Source of the DNA: Pseudomonadota bacterium
GTDB taxonomy: Bacteria > Pseudomonadota > Alphaproteobacteria > Micropepsales > Micropepsaceae
DNA: 7,596 bases
NCBI GenBank assembly: GCA_025360685.1
Contig: JANYBR010000001.1
Coordinates: 1-7,596 of the forward strand
Direction of reading: 5' to 3'
Positions 1 to 7,596 of the stretch are shown here, piece after piece. The notes under the pieces were generated by a model. It did no database searches, had not been told where the DNA came from, and worked only from the letters and a program-made list of their open reading frames with translations. Every line of letters begins with the position of its first letter. Position 1 is the stretch's first letter. Made by a program: the position numbers and the translations under genes.

Positions 1-1
1 C

Positions 2-586
2 TTCTTCCCGGCGGCGATCCTGCAACCGCCGTTCTTCGATCCGAATGCGGACGACGCAGTGAATTATGGCGGCATCGGCGCCGTCATCGGCCACGAAATC
101 AGCCATGGTTTCGACGACCAGGGCAGCAAATACACCGGCGAGGGAAATCTCGAGAGCTGGTGGACCGACGATGATCGAAAAGCGTTCGAGGCGCGCACCA
201 GTATGCTGGGCGCACAGTTCGACACCTATGCGGGACTTCCGGGATTGCATGTCAACGGCAAGCTGACGATGGGCGAGAATATCGGCGATCTGTCGGGCAT
301 CTCCATCGCACTGAAGGCCTACCACGCCTCGCTTCACGGCAAGAAGGCAAAGGTTCTCGACGGCTACACCGGCGACCAACGCTTCTTCCTGGCGTTCGCG
401 CAAGTGTGGCGGGGCAAGTATCGCGACAGCCAGATGCGCCAGCAGATCCTGTCCAACCCGCATAGTCCGCCGCACTTCCGCGTCGACGGGCCCACGCGCA
501 ACATCGATGCCTGGTACCAAGCGTTCCACGTCAAGCCGGATGACAAGATGTATCTCGCGCCCGATCAGCGCGTGAAGCTGTGGTGA
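2..586 (+). CDS. M13 family zinc metallopeptidase, C-terminal fragment
   Basis: This is the last 194 residues of a neprilysin/PepO-type (M13) metalloendopeptidase; the frame is open to the left window edge, so the start lies outside. The zinc-binding HExxH motif is seen as HEISH at fragment residues 31-35. The downstream GENIGDLSG segment at residues 91-99 supplies the third zinc ligand (E92) and the Asp that orients the catalytic His in this family. The preceding NYGGIG motif and the late NPHSPPHFRV segment are also family hallmarks, and the protein ends in the usual YLxPxQRVxxW tail, so the C-terminus is intact. Bacterial M13 enzymes are generally exported and cut short peptides; the signal peptide would be in the missing part. 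The 175-residue reading that starts at GTG 59 is only an internal in-frame codon. The gene converges on the suf operon and is probably not functionally tied to it. Confidence 0.95.
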   Translation, partial: FFPAAILQPPFFDPNADDAVNYGGIGAVIGHEISHGFDDQGSKYTGEGNLESWWTDDDRKAFEARTSMLGAQFDTYAGLPGLHVNGKLTMGENIGDLSGISIALKAYHASLHGKKAKVLDGYTGDQRFFLAFAQVWRGKYRDSQMRQQILSNPHSPPHFRVDGPTRNIDAWYQAFHVKPDDKMYLAPDQRVKLW

Positions 587-592
587 TTCCTC

Positions 593-752
593 ACCCTCCC
601 CTTGAGGGAGCGTCGACATCTTCGCGAACGAAGTGAGGGAAGATTTCGGGGAGGGGTCGTGGCGTCGAGCCGGACCCCTCCCCGAAAAGTCCTCGTGCGC
701 ACGCTGCCGCTCCGCGCACTCGAATATTTCGACCCTCCCTCAAGGGGAGGGT
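593..752. repeat. Compound palindromic intergenic element between convergent genes
   Basis: Outer arms 593-610 (accctccccttgagggag) and 735-752 are exact reverse complements over 18 bp. Inner arms 644-658 (tttcggggaggggtc) and 673-687 are exact reverse complements over 15 bp around a 14-base loop. Each outer arm is itself a hairpin: 732-739 pairs perfectly with 745-752 (8 bp, 5-base loop), and 593-600 pairs with 606-613 with one mismatch. A further small hairpin is 620-624 with 629-633. The whole can fold as a long branched stem on either strand. It starts 7 nt after the peptidase stop and ends 21 nt from the tfoX-like stop. REP-like or non-autonomous dispersed palindromes of this look are common between genes in alphaproteobacteria; that this is one of them, and that it ends both transcripts, is inference. 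No T-tract follows the stems, so it is not a textbook intrinsic terminator. Confidence 0.8.
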
Positions 753-772
753 TGGACTCTGCTTCGGTCCGA

Positions 773-1201
773 CTAGCCCGGCGTGCGCGCCGCCGCTCGC
801 TTGCGCTGACGGGTCTGCCGCTCACGGCGCGAGAGTTTTGCGTCCGCAGCCTTCCGCGCCTTCTTGACAGCCTGCGGCGAGGCGCTGGCGACCTTCAGCG
901 CATCGCGCGCCCAATGGGCGAGTTCCTCGGGATCGTCGTAGAGACGGTCAGGCAGCGAGAACCAGGTCGTTTCGATGATCTCGGTGCCGCGCTTCTTGAA
1001 GGTGAAAGGCTTAGAACCCTCCTTGCGGAAGGCCTTAATCGTTTCGTCGTCGGTCTTGAAGTAGACGGTGTCGCCGAACACCATGCCGATCATGACGCTG
1101 CCGGCATAGATACCTTCGCCGCCGAAGAACCGGCGCAGGGATATCGCGCCGAATTCGTAGAACAGGTCGTCGAAGCGACGCGGGTCTGGCTTTGCCGTCA
1201 C
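773..1201 (-). CDS. TfoX/Sxy N-terminal domain protein with basic C-terminal tail
   Basis: This 142-residue protein carries one TfoX N-terminal domain at about residues 8-103. Visible family features are the FDDLFYEFG opening, the RRFFGGEGIY segment (residues 23-32), the VYFKTDD stretch near 46-52, and the closing WFSLPDRLYDDPEEL-type segment near 80-94. The separate C-terminal TfoX domain of competence regulators such as Sxy is absent. The tail from 113 to 139 instead holds 13 Lys/Arg in 27 residues and could bind nucleic acid. The start is GTG at 1201, 2 nt after the sufA stop; no good Shine-Dalgarno is visible, so translation probably depends on coupling to sufA. Single-domain TfoX proteins are widespread and mostly of unknown function. 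A competence role should not be assumed. Placement as the last gene of the suf operon suggests, but does not show, a link to Fe-S metabolism. Confidence 0.9.
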   Translation of the reverse strand: MTAKPDPRRFDDLFYEFGAISLRRFFGGEGIYAGSVMIGMVFGDTVYFKTDDETIKAFRKEGSKPFTFKKRGTEIIETTWFSLPDRLYDDPEELAHWARDALKVASASPQAVKKARKAADAKLSRRERQTRQRKRAAARTPG

Positions 1202-1203
1202 GG

Positions 1204-1596
1204 TCAGTGGACGTCGGCCGCCGGCTTGATCGAGACACTCTCGCCGCAGCCGCAGGCAGCCGTCTGGTTCGGATTGTTGAACACAAACCGTGCGCCGAGC
1301 TTCTCGCGCACGAAATCCATCTCGGTGCCGATCAGGAACAGGATGGCCTTGGGCTCGATGAAGATCTTCACGCCCTTGTCCTCGACCACCTCGTCAAGCG
1401 GACCGATGGCTTCGGCATAGTCCATTGTGTAGCTCATGCCGGCGCAGCCGCCATTGGTGACGCCCACGCGGACGCCCTGATACTTGCCCTGCGCATCGGC
1501 CATGATGTCGCGAATGCGTGTGGCCGCAGCGTCCGTCAGCTTTACGGCCTTGGGACGCTCGCGGCGCGGCTTGGGTGTGTTCGTCGTGGTTTGCAT
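1204..1596 (-). CDS. sufA: SufA/IscA/ErpA-type (HesB family) Fe-S cluster carrier
   Basis: An A-type Fe-S carrier of 130 residues that receives clusters from the SufBCD scaffold and passes them to target apoproteins in the cytosol. The three cluster-binding cysteines of the family are all present: C51 in the NGGCAGMSY motif, and C115 and C117 in the CGCGES motif near the C-terminus. The core domain runs from about residue 18 to 123. The first 17 residues are a Thr/Pro/Arg-rich extension not needed for the fold. ATG at 1594-1596 overlaps the TGA stop of sufT by one base (TGATG), so translation is likely coupled. The operon position favours the name sufA over iscA or erpA, but sequence alone does not separate the subtypes securely. 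Confidence 0.96.
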   Translation of the reverse strand: MQTTTNTPKPRRERPKAVKLTDAAATRIRDIMADAQGKYQGVRVGVTNGGCAGMSYTMDYAEAIGPLDEVVEDKGVKIFIEPKAILFLIGTEMDFVREKLGARFVFNNPNQTAACGCGESVSIKPAADVH

Positions 1597-1964
1597 CAGT
1601 ACATGTTCAGTTCGAGTTTCGCTTCTTCACTCATACGTTCCGGCGTCCAGGGCGGATCGAATGTCATGTTCACCGTCACCTCGCCGATGCCTTCCACGCC
1701 TTGCAGCGCGTCCTTGACCATTCCCGGCATCTCGCCGGCCACCGGGCAACCCGGCGCCGTCAAGGTCATGTCGACGGCGACGTCCTTGTTGTCCGCGACG
1801 TCCACCTTATAGATAAGACCGAGTTCGTATATGTCCACCGGGATTTCCGGGTCGTAAACGCTCTTGAGCGCGGTCACGAGTTTACGCGTGAAATCCTCGA
1901 GTTCCTCGGCACTTAGCGCGGAGCCCATGGCATTGATTTCGGCCCGGTTCGGTTCGGCGTTCAT
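1596..1964 (-). CDS. sufT: SUF-associated DUF59/MIP18 family protein SufT
   Basis: A 122-residue protein of the DUF59 (MIP18/FeS_assembly_P) family. The conserved DPEIPVDIYELGLIY segment spans residues 38-52 and the TAPGCP motif spans 69-74 with the conserved C73; an FDPPWTPERMSEEAK-type C-terminal block follows at about 102-116. Members in SUF operons (SufT) are auxiliary maturation factors for Fe-S proteins, best studied in Staphylococcus aureus; MIP18 homologues do the same in the eukaryotic cytosolic pathway. The exact biochemical step is not settled. The start chosen is ATG 1964, which makes an ATGA 4-nt overlap with the sufU stop. The frame remains open further upstream to about 2300, but that part is out of frame with sufU, does not resemble any DUF59 protein and is read as a shadow. 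Confidence 0.93.
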   Translation of the reverse strand: MNAEPNRAEINAMGSALSAEELEDFTRKLVTALKSVYDPEIPVDIYELGLIYKVDVADNKDVAVDMTLTAPGCPVAGEMPGMVKDALQGVEGIGEVTVNMTFDPPWTPERMSEEAKLELNMY

Positions 1965-2416
1965 TCGGTTTTGGCGGATCCACCGCCCTCCAATGCCGAC
2001 TTCATCGTATGCCAGGCAAGGGTGGCGCACTTTACCCGCATGGGAAATGCGCTCACTCCGGCCATGACGTTGAGTGTTTCGCGATCGTCTTCGTTCAGGC
2101 CCTCGACCTTCTCGCCCTTCACCAGGTTGAGGAAACCGCCCATGAGTATTTCCGCCTCGGTGATCGTCTTGCCGGTGATCATGTCCGTCATGAGCGAGGC
2201 CGAGGCCTGGCTGATGGCGCAGCCTTTGCCTTCGAACTTGACGTCCGCGATCCGGCCGTTTTCTCCGAGCATCAGGTAAATCGTGATCCGGTCGCCACAC
2301 AACGGGTTGTAGCCCTGCGCCGTATTGGTGGCGTGCTCCAGCTTCCCGAAATGGCGCGGGTGGCGCGAGTGATCGAGGATCACTTCCTGGTAAAGCTCGC
2401 GCAGGGAGTCGTCCAT
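1961..2416 (-). CDS. sufU: SufU, NifU/IscU-family sulfur acceptor or scaffold
   Basis: A 151-residue SufU-type protein that accepts persulfide sulfur from SufS and passes it to the SufBCD machine. Numbered from ATG 2416, the conserved ligand set is complete: C40 and D42 in NPLCGD, C66 in GKGCAIS, and C130 in RVKCATLAW. Between C66 and C130 there is the extra stretch of about 20 residues (near GGFLNLVKGEKVEGL) that distinguishes SufU from IscU. IscU's LPPVK motif near the last cysteine is absent, with FPMRVKC in its place. No SufE gene is present in the window, so SufU most likely takes that role. The sequence at the sufS junction reads GTGATG: either GTG 2419 (GTGA 4-nt overlap, 152 residues) or ATG 2416 (TGATG 1-nt overlap) could be the start. 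ATG is preferred because SufU proteins commonly begin M-D-D/S just before the LYQEVILDH helix. Confidence 0.95.
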   Translation of the reverse strand: MDDSLRELYQEVILDHSRHPRHFGKLEHATNTAQGYNPLCGDRITIYLMLGENGRIADVKFEGKGCAISQASASLMTDMITGKTITEAEILMGGFLNLVKGEKVEGLNEDDRETLNVMAGVSAFPMRVKCATLAWHTMKSALEGGGSAKTE

Positions 2417-3660
2417 CACGTCAGTATCTTTCTTGCTTTGGCGAGCGCCGCGATCATGACGTCCACTTCAGTGCGCGTGTTGTAGAGAGCGAACGAGGCG
2501 CGCGTGGTCGACGCCACACCGAAACGTTCCATCAGAGGCTGCGCGCAGTGATGCCCCGCTCGCACCGCCACGCCCTCACGGTCCAAGATGGTGGCGAGGT
2601 CGTGGGCGTGCATCCCCTCGGCCTCGAAGGACAGGATCGACGCCTTGCCCGGCGCATCGCCGATGACACGCAGCCAGTTGAACTGACGCACGCCGTCGCG
2701 GGCGTATGCAAGCAGGTCATGCTCATGCGCCTTCACCGCCACGCGATCGAACGAATTCAAATAGTCGAGCGCCGCCGCGAGGCCGACGCTTTCGATGATC
2801 GGCGGCGTGCCTGCCTCGAAGCGCGCCGGCGGATCAGCATAACTGACCGCTGCGCGCGTCACTTCATGGATCATCTCGCCGCCGCCGTTGAACGGCTGCA
2901 TGGACTTCAGATGCGCCTTCTTGGCATAGAGCGCGCCGATGCCGGTCGGGCCATACAGCTTATGCCCGGTCAGCGCATAGAAATCGACGTCGAGACCACG
3001 CACATCCACGATCTCATGCACCGCGCCCTGGCAACCGTCCGCCAGCACCGGCACGCCCTTGGCATGCGCGCGGGCGACGATCTCCTTCAGCGGCGTGACC
3101 GTACCCAGCACGTTGGAGATGTGTGCGACGGCCACCAGTTTGGTTTTCGGGCCGATGGCGGCGTCTAGCGTTTCGACATCGAGCGAACCGTCGTCGCGCA
3201 GATCGACCCAGCGCAGCACCGCGCCATTGCGTTCGCGCAGGAAGTGCCACGGCACGATGTTGGAATGATGCTCCATCACCGACAGCACGATCTCGTCGCC
3301 CGGCTGGATGCGGGGCGCGAGATAGGAGTAGGAAACCAGATTGATCGCCTCGGTGCCGCCCTTGGTGAAGACGATCTCGTCGACGCTGGAAGCGTTCAGG
3401 AAGCCGCGCACCGTCTCTCGCGCGGCCTCGTAGCGATCCGTCGCTGTGGCTGACAAATAATGCACGCCGCGATGGACGTTGGCATATTCTTTGGCCGCAA
3501 AATCCCGCATCGCGTCCAGAACCTGACGCGGCTTCTGCGCCGAGGCGGCATTGTCCAGATAGACCAACGGCTTGCCGTAAACGGTCTTCGACAGGATATC
3601 GAAATCCTTGCGCGCCGCCAGCGGATCGAACGCCGTGTTGATTTTGCTTTGTGCGGTCAT
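2416..3660 (-). CDS. sufS: SufS, class II cysteine desulfurase
   Basis: This PLP enzyme of 414 residues converts L-cysteine to alanine plus an enzyme-bound persulfide. The Schiff-base lysine is K234 in TGHKLYGPTG, and the catalytic cysteine is C372 in the short class II loop RAGHHCAQPLM. H131 in the MEHHSN motif stacks over PLP, and D208 and Q211 are the usual cofactor contacts. Length and both ends match the family. Two details stand out. H353, 19 residues before the catalytic cysteine, matches the histidine (H342) that in Bacillus subtilis SufS joins the zinc exchange with SufU, whereas Escherichia coli SufS as recalled has Tyr there. C210 sits in the PLP pocket motif (DGCQG) where the family usually has Ala or Ser. 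ATG 3660 overlaps the sufD stop by 4 nt (ATGA). Confidence 0.98.
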   Translation of the reverse strand: MTAQSKINTAFDPLAARKDFDILSKTVYGKPLVYLDNAASAQKPRQVLDAMRDFAAKEYANVHRGVHYLSATATDRYEAARETVRGFLNASSVDEIVFTKGGTEAINLVSYSYLAPRIQPGDEIVLSVMEHHSNIVPWHFLRERNGAVLRWVDLRDDGSLDVETLDAAIGPKTKLVAVAHISNVLGTVTPLKEIVARAHAKGVPVLADGCQGAVHEIVDVRGLDVDFYALTGHKLYGPTGIGALYAKKAHLKSMQPFNGGGEMIHEVTRAAVSYADPPARFEAGTPPIIESVGLAAALDYLNSFDRVAVKAHEHDLLAYARDGVRQFNWLRVIGDAPGKASILSFEAEGMHAHDLATILDREGVAVRAGHHCAQPLMERFGVASTTRASFALYNTRTEVDVMIAALAKARKILT

Positions 3661-4844
3661 GACGCCATCGCCATCGGTAGAGCGTCCTCAACCGACTTCC
3701 AGACCGTGGCGCGGATCGCTTCATCGGCAATCTCGGCGACTGCTTCCTCCAGGAAGGCGCGGATCAGCATGTTGCGCGCTTCGGCTTCCGGTATGCCACG
3801 GGCACGAAGATAGAACAGCGAGTCCGCATCCAGGTCGCCGACCGCTGCGCCATGGGCGCATTTGACATCGTCGGCGAAGATTTCCAGTTCCGGCTTGAGG
3901 TCGGCTTCGGCCCGCTCGCCGAGCAGCAACGCCTTGGCGGTCTGGCGGCTGTCGGACTTGTCGGCACCTTGCGCCACCGTGATCTTGCCCTGGTAGACCA
4001 CGCGCGATTTGCCGCCGGCGACATGCTTGAAAAGCTGCGTCGACCGGGTCTGTCCGGCTGCGTGATAGATCTCGGTCGTCACGTCGGCGTGCAGATTTCC
4101 GCCCAGCACGCTGACACCGGAGAGTTGCGCGCCGGCGCCGGCTTCCTTCAACGTCAATCGCAAGTTCAACCGCGATAGCCCCGCGCCGCCGTTCATCAGG
4201 TGCGCGCGATAGGACGCATCGCGTGCCACGCGCACGGCCACATCTTCGACCTGGATCGCATCGGGCGCGGCGGCGGCCGAGCGGATGTGCGTGAGCTGCG
4301 CATTCGCGCCGACCACGATCTCGACACCGATGTTGCTAAATCCGGTGCCGGCGGTTCGCGTCTCGACGATGGTCAAGGCCGCGCCGTCTTCCAGCACGAT
4401 CAGGGCACGCGCGTGACCCGCGCCGGAGAATTCCAAGCGCAAGACTTCGGAAACCGCGTTTCCCTTTACAACGCGAATGGCGAAACCGGAACGCGCCAGC
4501 ACCAGTGACGCCGCGGGCATCGCATCCGCCAACGCGGCCTTGCCCAGATGAACCTGCACCCAATCCGGCGCGTTCGCGAGATTGGCGAGATCGAACAATT
4601 CAACTCCCGTGGGAACCGAAGCGATCTTCCACGTGATCTCGCCGGCACCCGAATCGTTGACGGCTTCGAGCGCGGTCTTGAGATCGGTGTACTTCCAGTT
4701 TTCTATGCGCCGGTGCGGCACGCCCATTTTCCGGAAAGCGGAAAGCGCATCCGCGCGGCGCGCATCCAGCCATGGCGCGCCGTCTTCTGGCAGCACATCC
4801 GCCGCCAGTTCGTCGACAAGAGTGGATGCGACGGTCCTGCTCAT
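3657..4844 (-). CDS. sufD: SufD, Fe-S assembly scaffold subunit
   Basis: SufD pairs with SufB and, with two SufC subunits, forms the SufBC2D complex on which clusters are assembled; it is linked to iron entry. This copy has 395 residues and the expected organisation: an N-terminal helical part with the RRIENWKYTDL motif at about 45-55, a right-handed beta-helix core across roughly 70-325, and the C-terminal helical SufC-binding region with the CAHGAAVGDLD motif (329-339) and FYLRARGIPEAEA (344-356). H331 in that motif aligns with the E. coli SufD histidine (H360) implicated in cluster formation. The N-terminal part is Ala-rich and less conserved, as is usual for SufD compared with SufB. ATG 4844 makes an ATGA overlap with the sufC stop; an AAGG lies about 4-7 nt upstream. 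Confidence 0.96.
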   Translation of the reverse strand: MSRTVASTLVDELAADVLPEDGAPWLDARRADALSAFRKMGVPHRRIENWKYTDLKTALEAVNDSGAGEITWKIASVPTGVELFDLANLANAPDWVQVHLGKAALADAMPAASLVLARSGFAIRVVKGNAVSEVLRLEFSGAGHARALIVLEDGAALTIVETRTAGTGFSNIGVEIVVGANAQLTHIRSAAAAPDAIQVEDVAVRVARDASYRAHLMNGGAGLSRLNLRLTLKEAGAGAQLSGVSVLGGNLHADVTTEIYHAAGQTRSTQLFKHVAGGKSRVVYQGKITVAQGADKSDSRQTAKALLLGERAEADLKPELEIFADDVKCAHGAAVGDLDADSLFYLRARGIPEAEARNMLIRAFLEEAVAEIADEAIRATVWKSVEDALPMAMAS

Positions 4845-5590
4845 GCCGCCTTGCCCACCAAGTGTTCATAGCCCTTGGCTTCGAGCTCGTGCGCCAGTTC
4901 CTTGCCGCCCTCGGCGACGATCTTGCCATGCGCCAGGACATGGATGCGGTCCGGCACGATGAAGTTGAGCAGGCGCTGATAGTGCGTGATGACCACCATG
5001 GCGCGGTCCGGCGCCCGCAACGCATTGACTCCTTCCGCCACCAGCTTCAGCGCATCGATGTCGAGACCGGAGTCCGTTTCGTCGAGGATGGCGAGCTTCG
5101 GCACGAACATTGCCATCTGGAGAATTTCGAGACGTTTCTTCTCGCCGCCCGAGAACCCGACATTGAGGGCGCGCTTGAGCATGTCTTCGCTGATCTTGAG
5201 CGCGGCGGCCTTCTTGCGCACCAGCTTGAGCACGCTCATGGCGTCCAGATCGCTCTCGCCGCGCGCCCGGCGCTGGGCGTTGAGCGCAGTCTTGAGAAAG
5301 TTCAAGGTCGTGACGCCGGGAATCTCGACCGGATATTGCATGGCGAGGAACACACCTTTCGCCGCGCGTTCTTCGGGCGCTAGCGCGTTCAGGTCTTCGC
5401 CGTTATAACGGATCGAGCCCTGCGTGATCTCATAGCCGGCACGGCCCGCGAGCACATAGGACAGAGTCGACTTGCCCGAACCGTTCGGACCCATGATGGC
5501 GTGCACCTGCCCCGCCGCAATGGCGAGCGTCAGCCCCTTGAGGATTTCCTTGCCGCCCACCGCGACGTGCAGATCTTTGATTTCAAGCAT
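4841..5590 (-). CDS. sufC: SufC, ABC-type ATPase of the Suf complex
   Basis: SufC is a cytosolic ATPase that drives conformational change of the SufB-SufD scaffold; it is not a transporter despite its ABC fold. All nucleotide-binding elements are visible in this 249-residue protein: Walker A GPNGSGKS (34-41), Q-loop Q85, signature SGGEKKR (147-153), Walker B LAILDE (166-171), D-loop SGLD (174-177) and H-loop H203. The ETDSGLDIDAL stretch after Walker B is typical of SufC. Length equals the family norm. The start is ATG 5590, 2 nt after the sufB stop. The same frame stays open for about 190 more codons upstream, but those overlap sufB and look nothing like an ABC protein, so a longer start is not credible. 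Confidence 0.98.
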   Translation of the reverse strand: MLEIKDLHVAVGGKEILKGLTLAIAAGQVHAIMGPNGSGKSTLSYVLAGRAGYEITQGSIRYNGEDLNALAPEERAAKGVFLAMQYPVEIPGVTTLNFLKTALNAQRRARGESDLDAMSVLKLVRKKAAALKISEDMLKRALNVGFSGGEKKRLEILQMAMFVPKLAILDETDSGLDIDALKLVAEGVNALRAPDRAMVVITHYQRLLNFIVPDRIHVLAHGKIVAEGGKELAHELEAKGYEHLVGKAA

Positions 5591-5592
5591 GA

Positions 5593-7055
<1,463 letters not shown>

Positions 7056-7059
<4 letters not shown>

Positions 7060-7596
7060 GCCGCCGCGCGCGCTTTCACGCGCGACTGAAGATGGGAGAT
7101 GGAAGCAAGCGCGGCGTCGACATCGGCATCGGTCGAATTCCAGCCGAAACTCACTCGAAGCGCGTTGGCCGCGAGTGCCTCGGACACGCCCATGGCGCGC
7201 AAAACATGCGACGGGCGCACCTTCCCCGACGAACAGGCCGAGCCGGAACTGACCATCACGCCGTCCAGATCGAGCGCCATGACGGCAGTCTCGGCGGCGA
7301 CGCCTGGCAACGCGAAGTTGGACGTATTAGCAAGTCGCGGCGCGTTCGCACCAAAGATGAATGCATCCGCCGCAACTGCCTTTAATTCGACCTCAAAACG
7401 ATTGCGCAGCTCGGGCGACAGTGCCTTCGCAACGCTGGCCGCCCGTCCACGCGCCCGCATCCTGATTCTGACCCACAGTCGGCGTATGGCACAAACTTGG
7501 GCTGCTCGCTGGCAGAAGGAGTTGGCCGAAATGGTGACACCGGTCTGGCGCGATCGATTCGCATCCAGTTGGGCGCCTCGAATCGTCAACGATTTC
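7056..7596 (-). CDS. Class I (IscS/NifS-type) cysteine desulfurase, C-terminal part; upstream portion abnormal
   Basis: About 127 residues at the C-terminus clearly belong to a class I cysteine desulfurase. The catalytic cysteine lies in the long-loop motif SSGSACSSGKVRPSHVL (codon at 7233-7235), preceded by RLANTSNFALPGV and followed by NALRVSFGWNST. These enzymes are PLP-dependent sulfur donors, and a copy directly upstream of sufB is usual in alphaproteobacterial suf operons. The stop TGA (7056-7058) overlaps the sufB GTG. Recognisable family sequence stops near 7440. The frame stays open to the right edge, but the roughly 50 residues it encodes there are rich in Arg, Cys and Ser and lack the GGGQE and RAGTEN motifs expected just upstream; neither of the other two minus frames supplies them. 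The gene is therefore either truncated or rearranged, or the sequence is misjoined at its edge. The N-terminal half with the PLP lysine is not in the window. Confidence 0.85.
7443..7596. other. Unexplained right-edge segment
   Basis: About 154 bases past the point where cysteine desulfurase similarity ends. On the minus strand one frame is open throughout but reads like non-coding translation; a second has a stop at 7588-7590. On the plus strand a frame is open across the segment to the edge, with an ATG at 7486 giving a start of MAQTWAARWQKELAEMV and a balanced composition. That same plus frame is open well back into the antisense of the desulfurase, so openness alone is weak evidence, and another plus frame is open too. 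I do not recognise the family. It could be the start of a divergent gene, an insertion end, or foreign sequence joined during assembly. Confidence 0.35.

Noticed and set aside
732..752. Intrinsic terminator for the suf operon
   Set aside because: There is a perfect 8-bp stem with a 5-base loop, but no T-tract follows on either strand. It is kept as part of the repeat element rather than called a terminator.
565..825. Small minus-strand frame through the palindromic element
   Set aside because: It is a translation of the inverted repeat and of the tfoX 3' end in the wrong frame, Arg/Ser-rich, with no coding signs.
602..1420. 272-codon plus-strand open frame across the intergenic repeat and antisense to the tfoX-like gene and part of sufA
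   Set aside because: Its start lies in the palindromic element and the rest is antisense to two well-supported genes. The translation is Arg-rich with no domain.
1596..2300. 234-codon version of the DUF59 gene
   Set aside because: The domain and the family-typical length begin at ATG 1964, which also gives the ATGA overlap. The earlier part is the shadow of sufU.

Overview
The window is a compact, GC-rich piece of a proteobacterial chromosome, most likely from an alphaproteobacterium. The support for that is the gene order of the Fe-S assembly cluster (a class I cysteine desulfurase fragment followed by sufB-sufC-sufD-sufS-sufU-sufT-sufA), the SufU-type scaffold or sulfur acceptor in place of SufE, and a TfoX-domain gene after sufA. 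This taxonomic reading is inference from gene content and order; no rRNA or other marker gene is present.

Layout. Positions 2-586 (+) hold the C-terminal end of an M13 (neprilysin-type) zinc metallopeptidase, cut by the left window edge. Positions 587-772 are the only substantial intergenic space. They lie between convergent genes and are filled by a compound palindromic element whose outer arms (593-610 and 735-752) are perfect 18-bp inverted repeats and whose inner arms (644-658 and 673-687) are perfect 15-bp inverted repeats. From 773 to the right edge every gene is on the minus strand. In transcription order they are: cysteine desulfurase C-terminal part (ends 7056), sufB (7059-5593), sufC (5590-4841), sufD (4844-3657), sufS (3660-2416), sufU (2416-1961), sufT/DUF59 (1964-1596), sufA (1596-1204) and a TfoX N-terminal-domain gene (1201-773). 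All eight junctions are either overlaps of 1-4 nt (GTGA, ATGA, TGATG) or 2-nt gaps, so this reads as one translationally coupled operon. Its promoter must lie beyond the right edge, and no internal promoter or attenuator is evident.

How the genes work together. The PLP enzyme SufS removes sulfur from cysteine and hands it to SufU. SufB, SufC and SufD form the ATP-dependent SufBC2D scaffold on which the cluster is built. SufA and SufT then act in cluster delivery and maturation. SufS carries a histidine (H353) at the position that in Bacillus subtilis SufS takes part in the zinc-ligand swap with SufU, which fits a SufS-SufU rather than a SufS-SufE pair. The two ends of the window are the least settled parts. 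The palindromic element may end both convergent transcripts. At the right edge, recognisable cysteine desulfurase sequence stops near 7440, and the last ~155 bases do not read as that family in any minus-strand frame.

Nothing here amounts to a wholly new system. The items most worth a second look are the right-edge discontinuity, the TfoX-domain gene with a strongly basic tail fused to the end of a suf operon, and the nested palindromic element.
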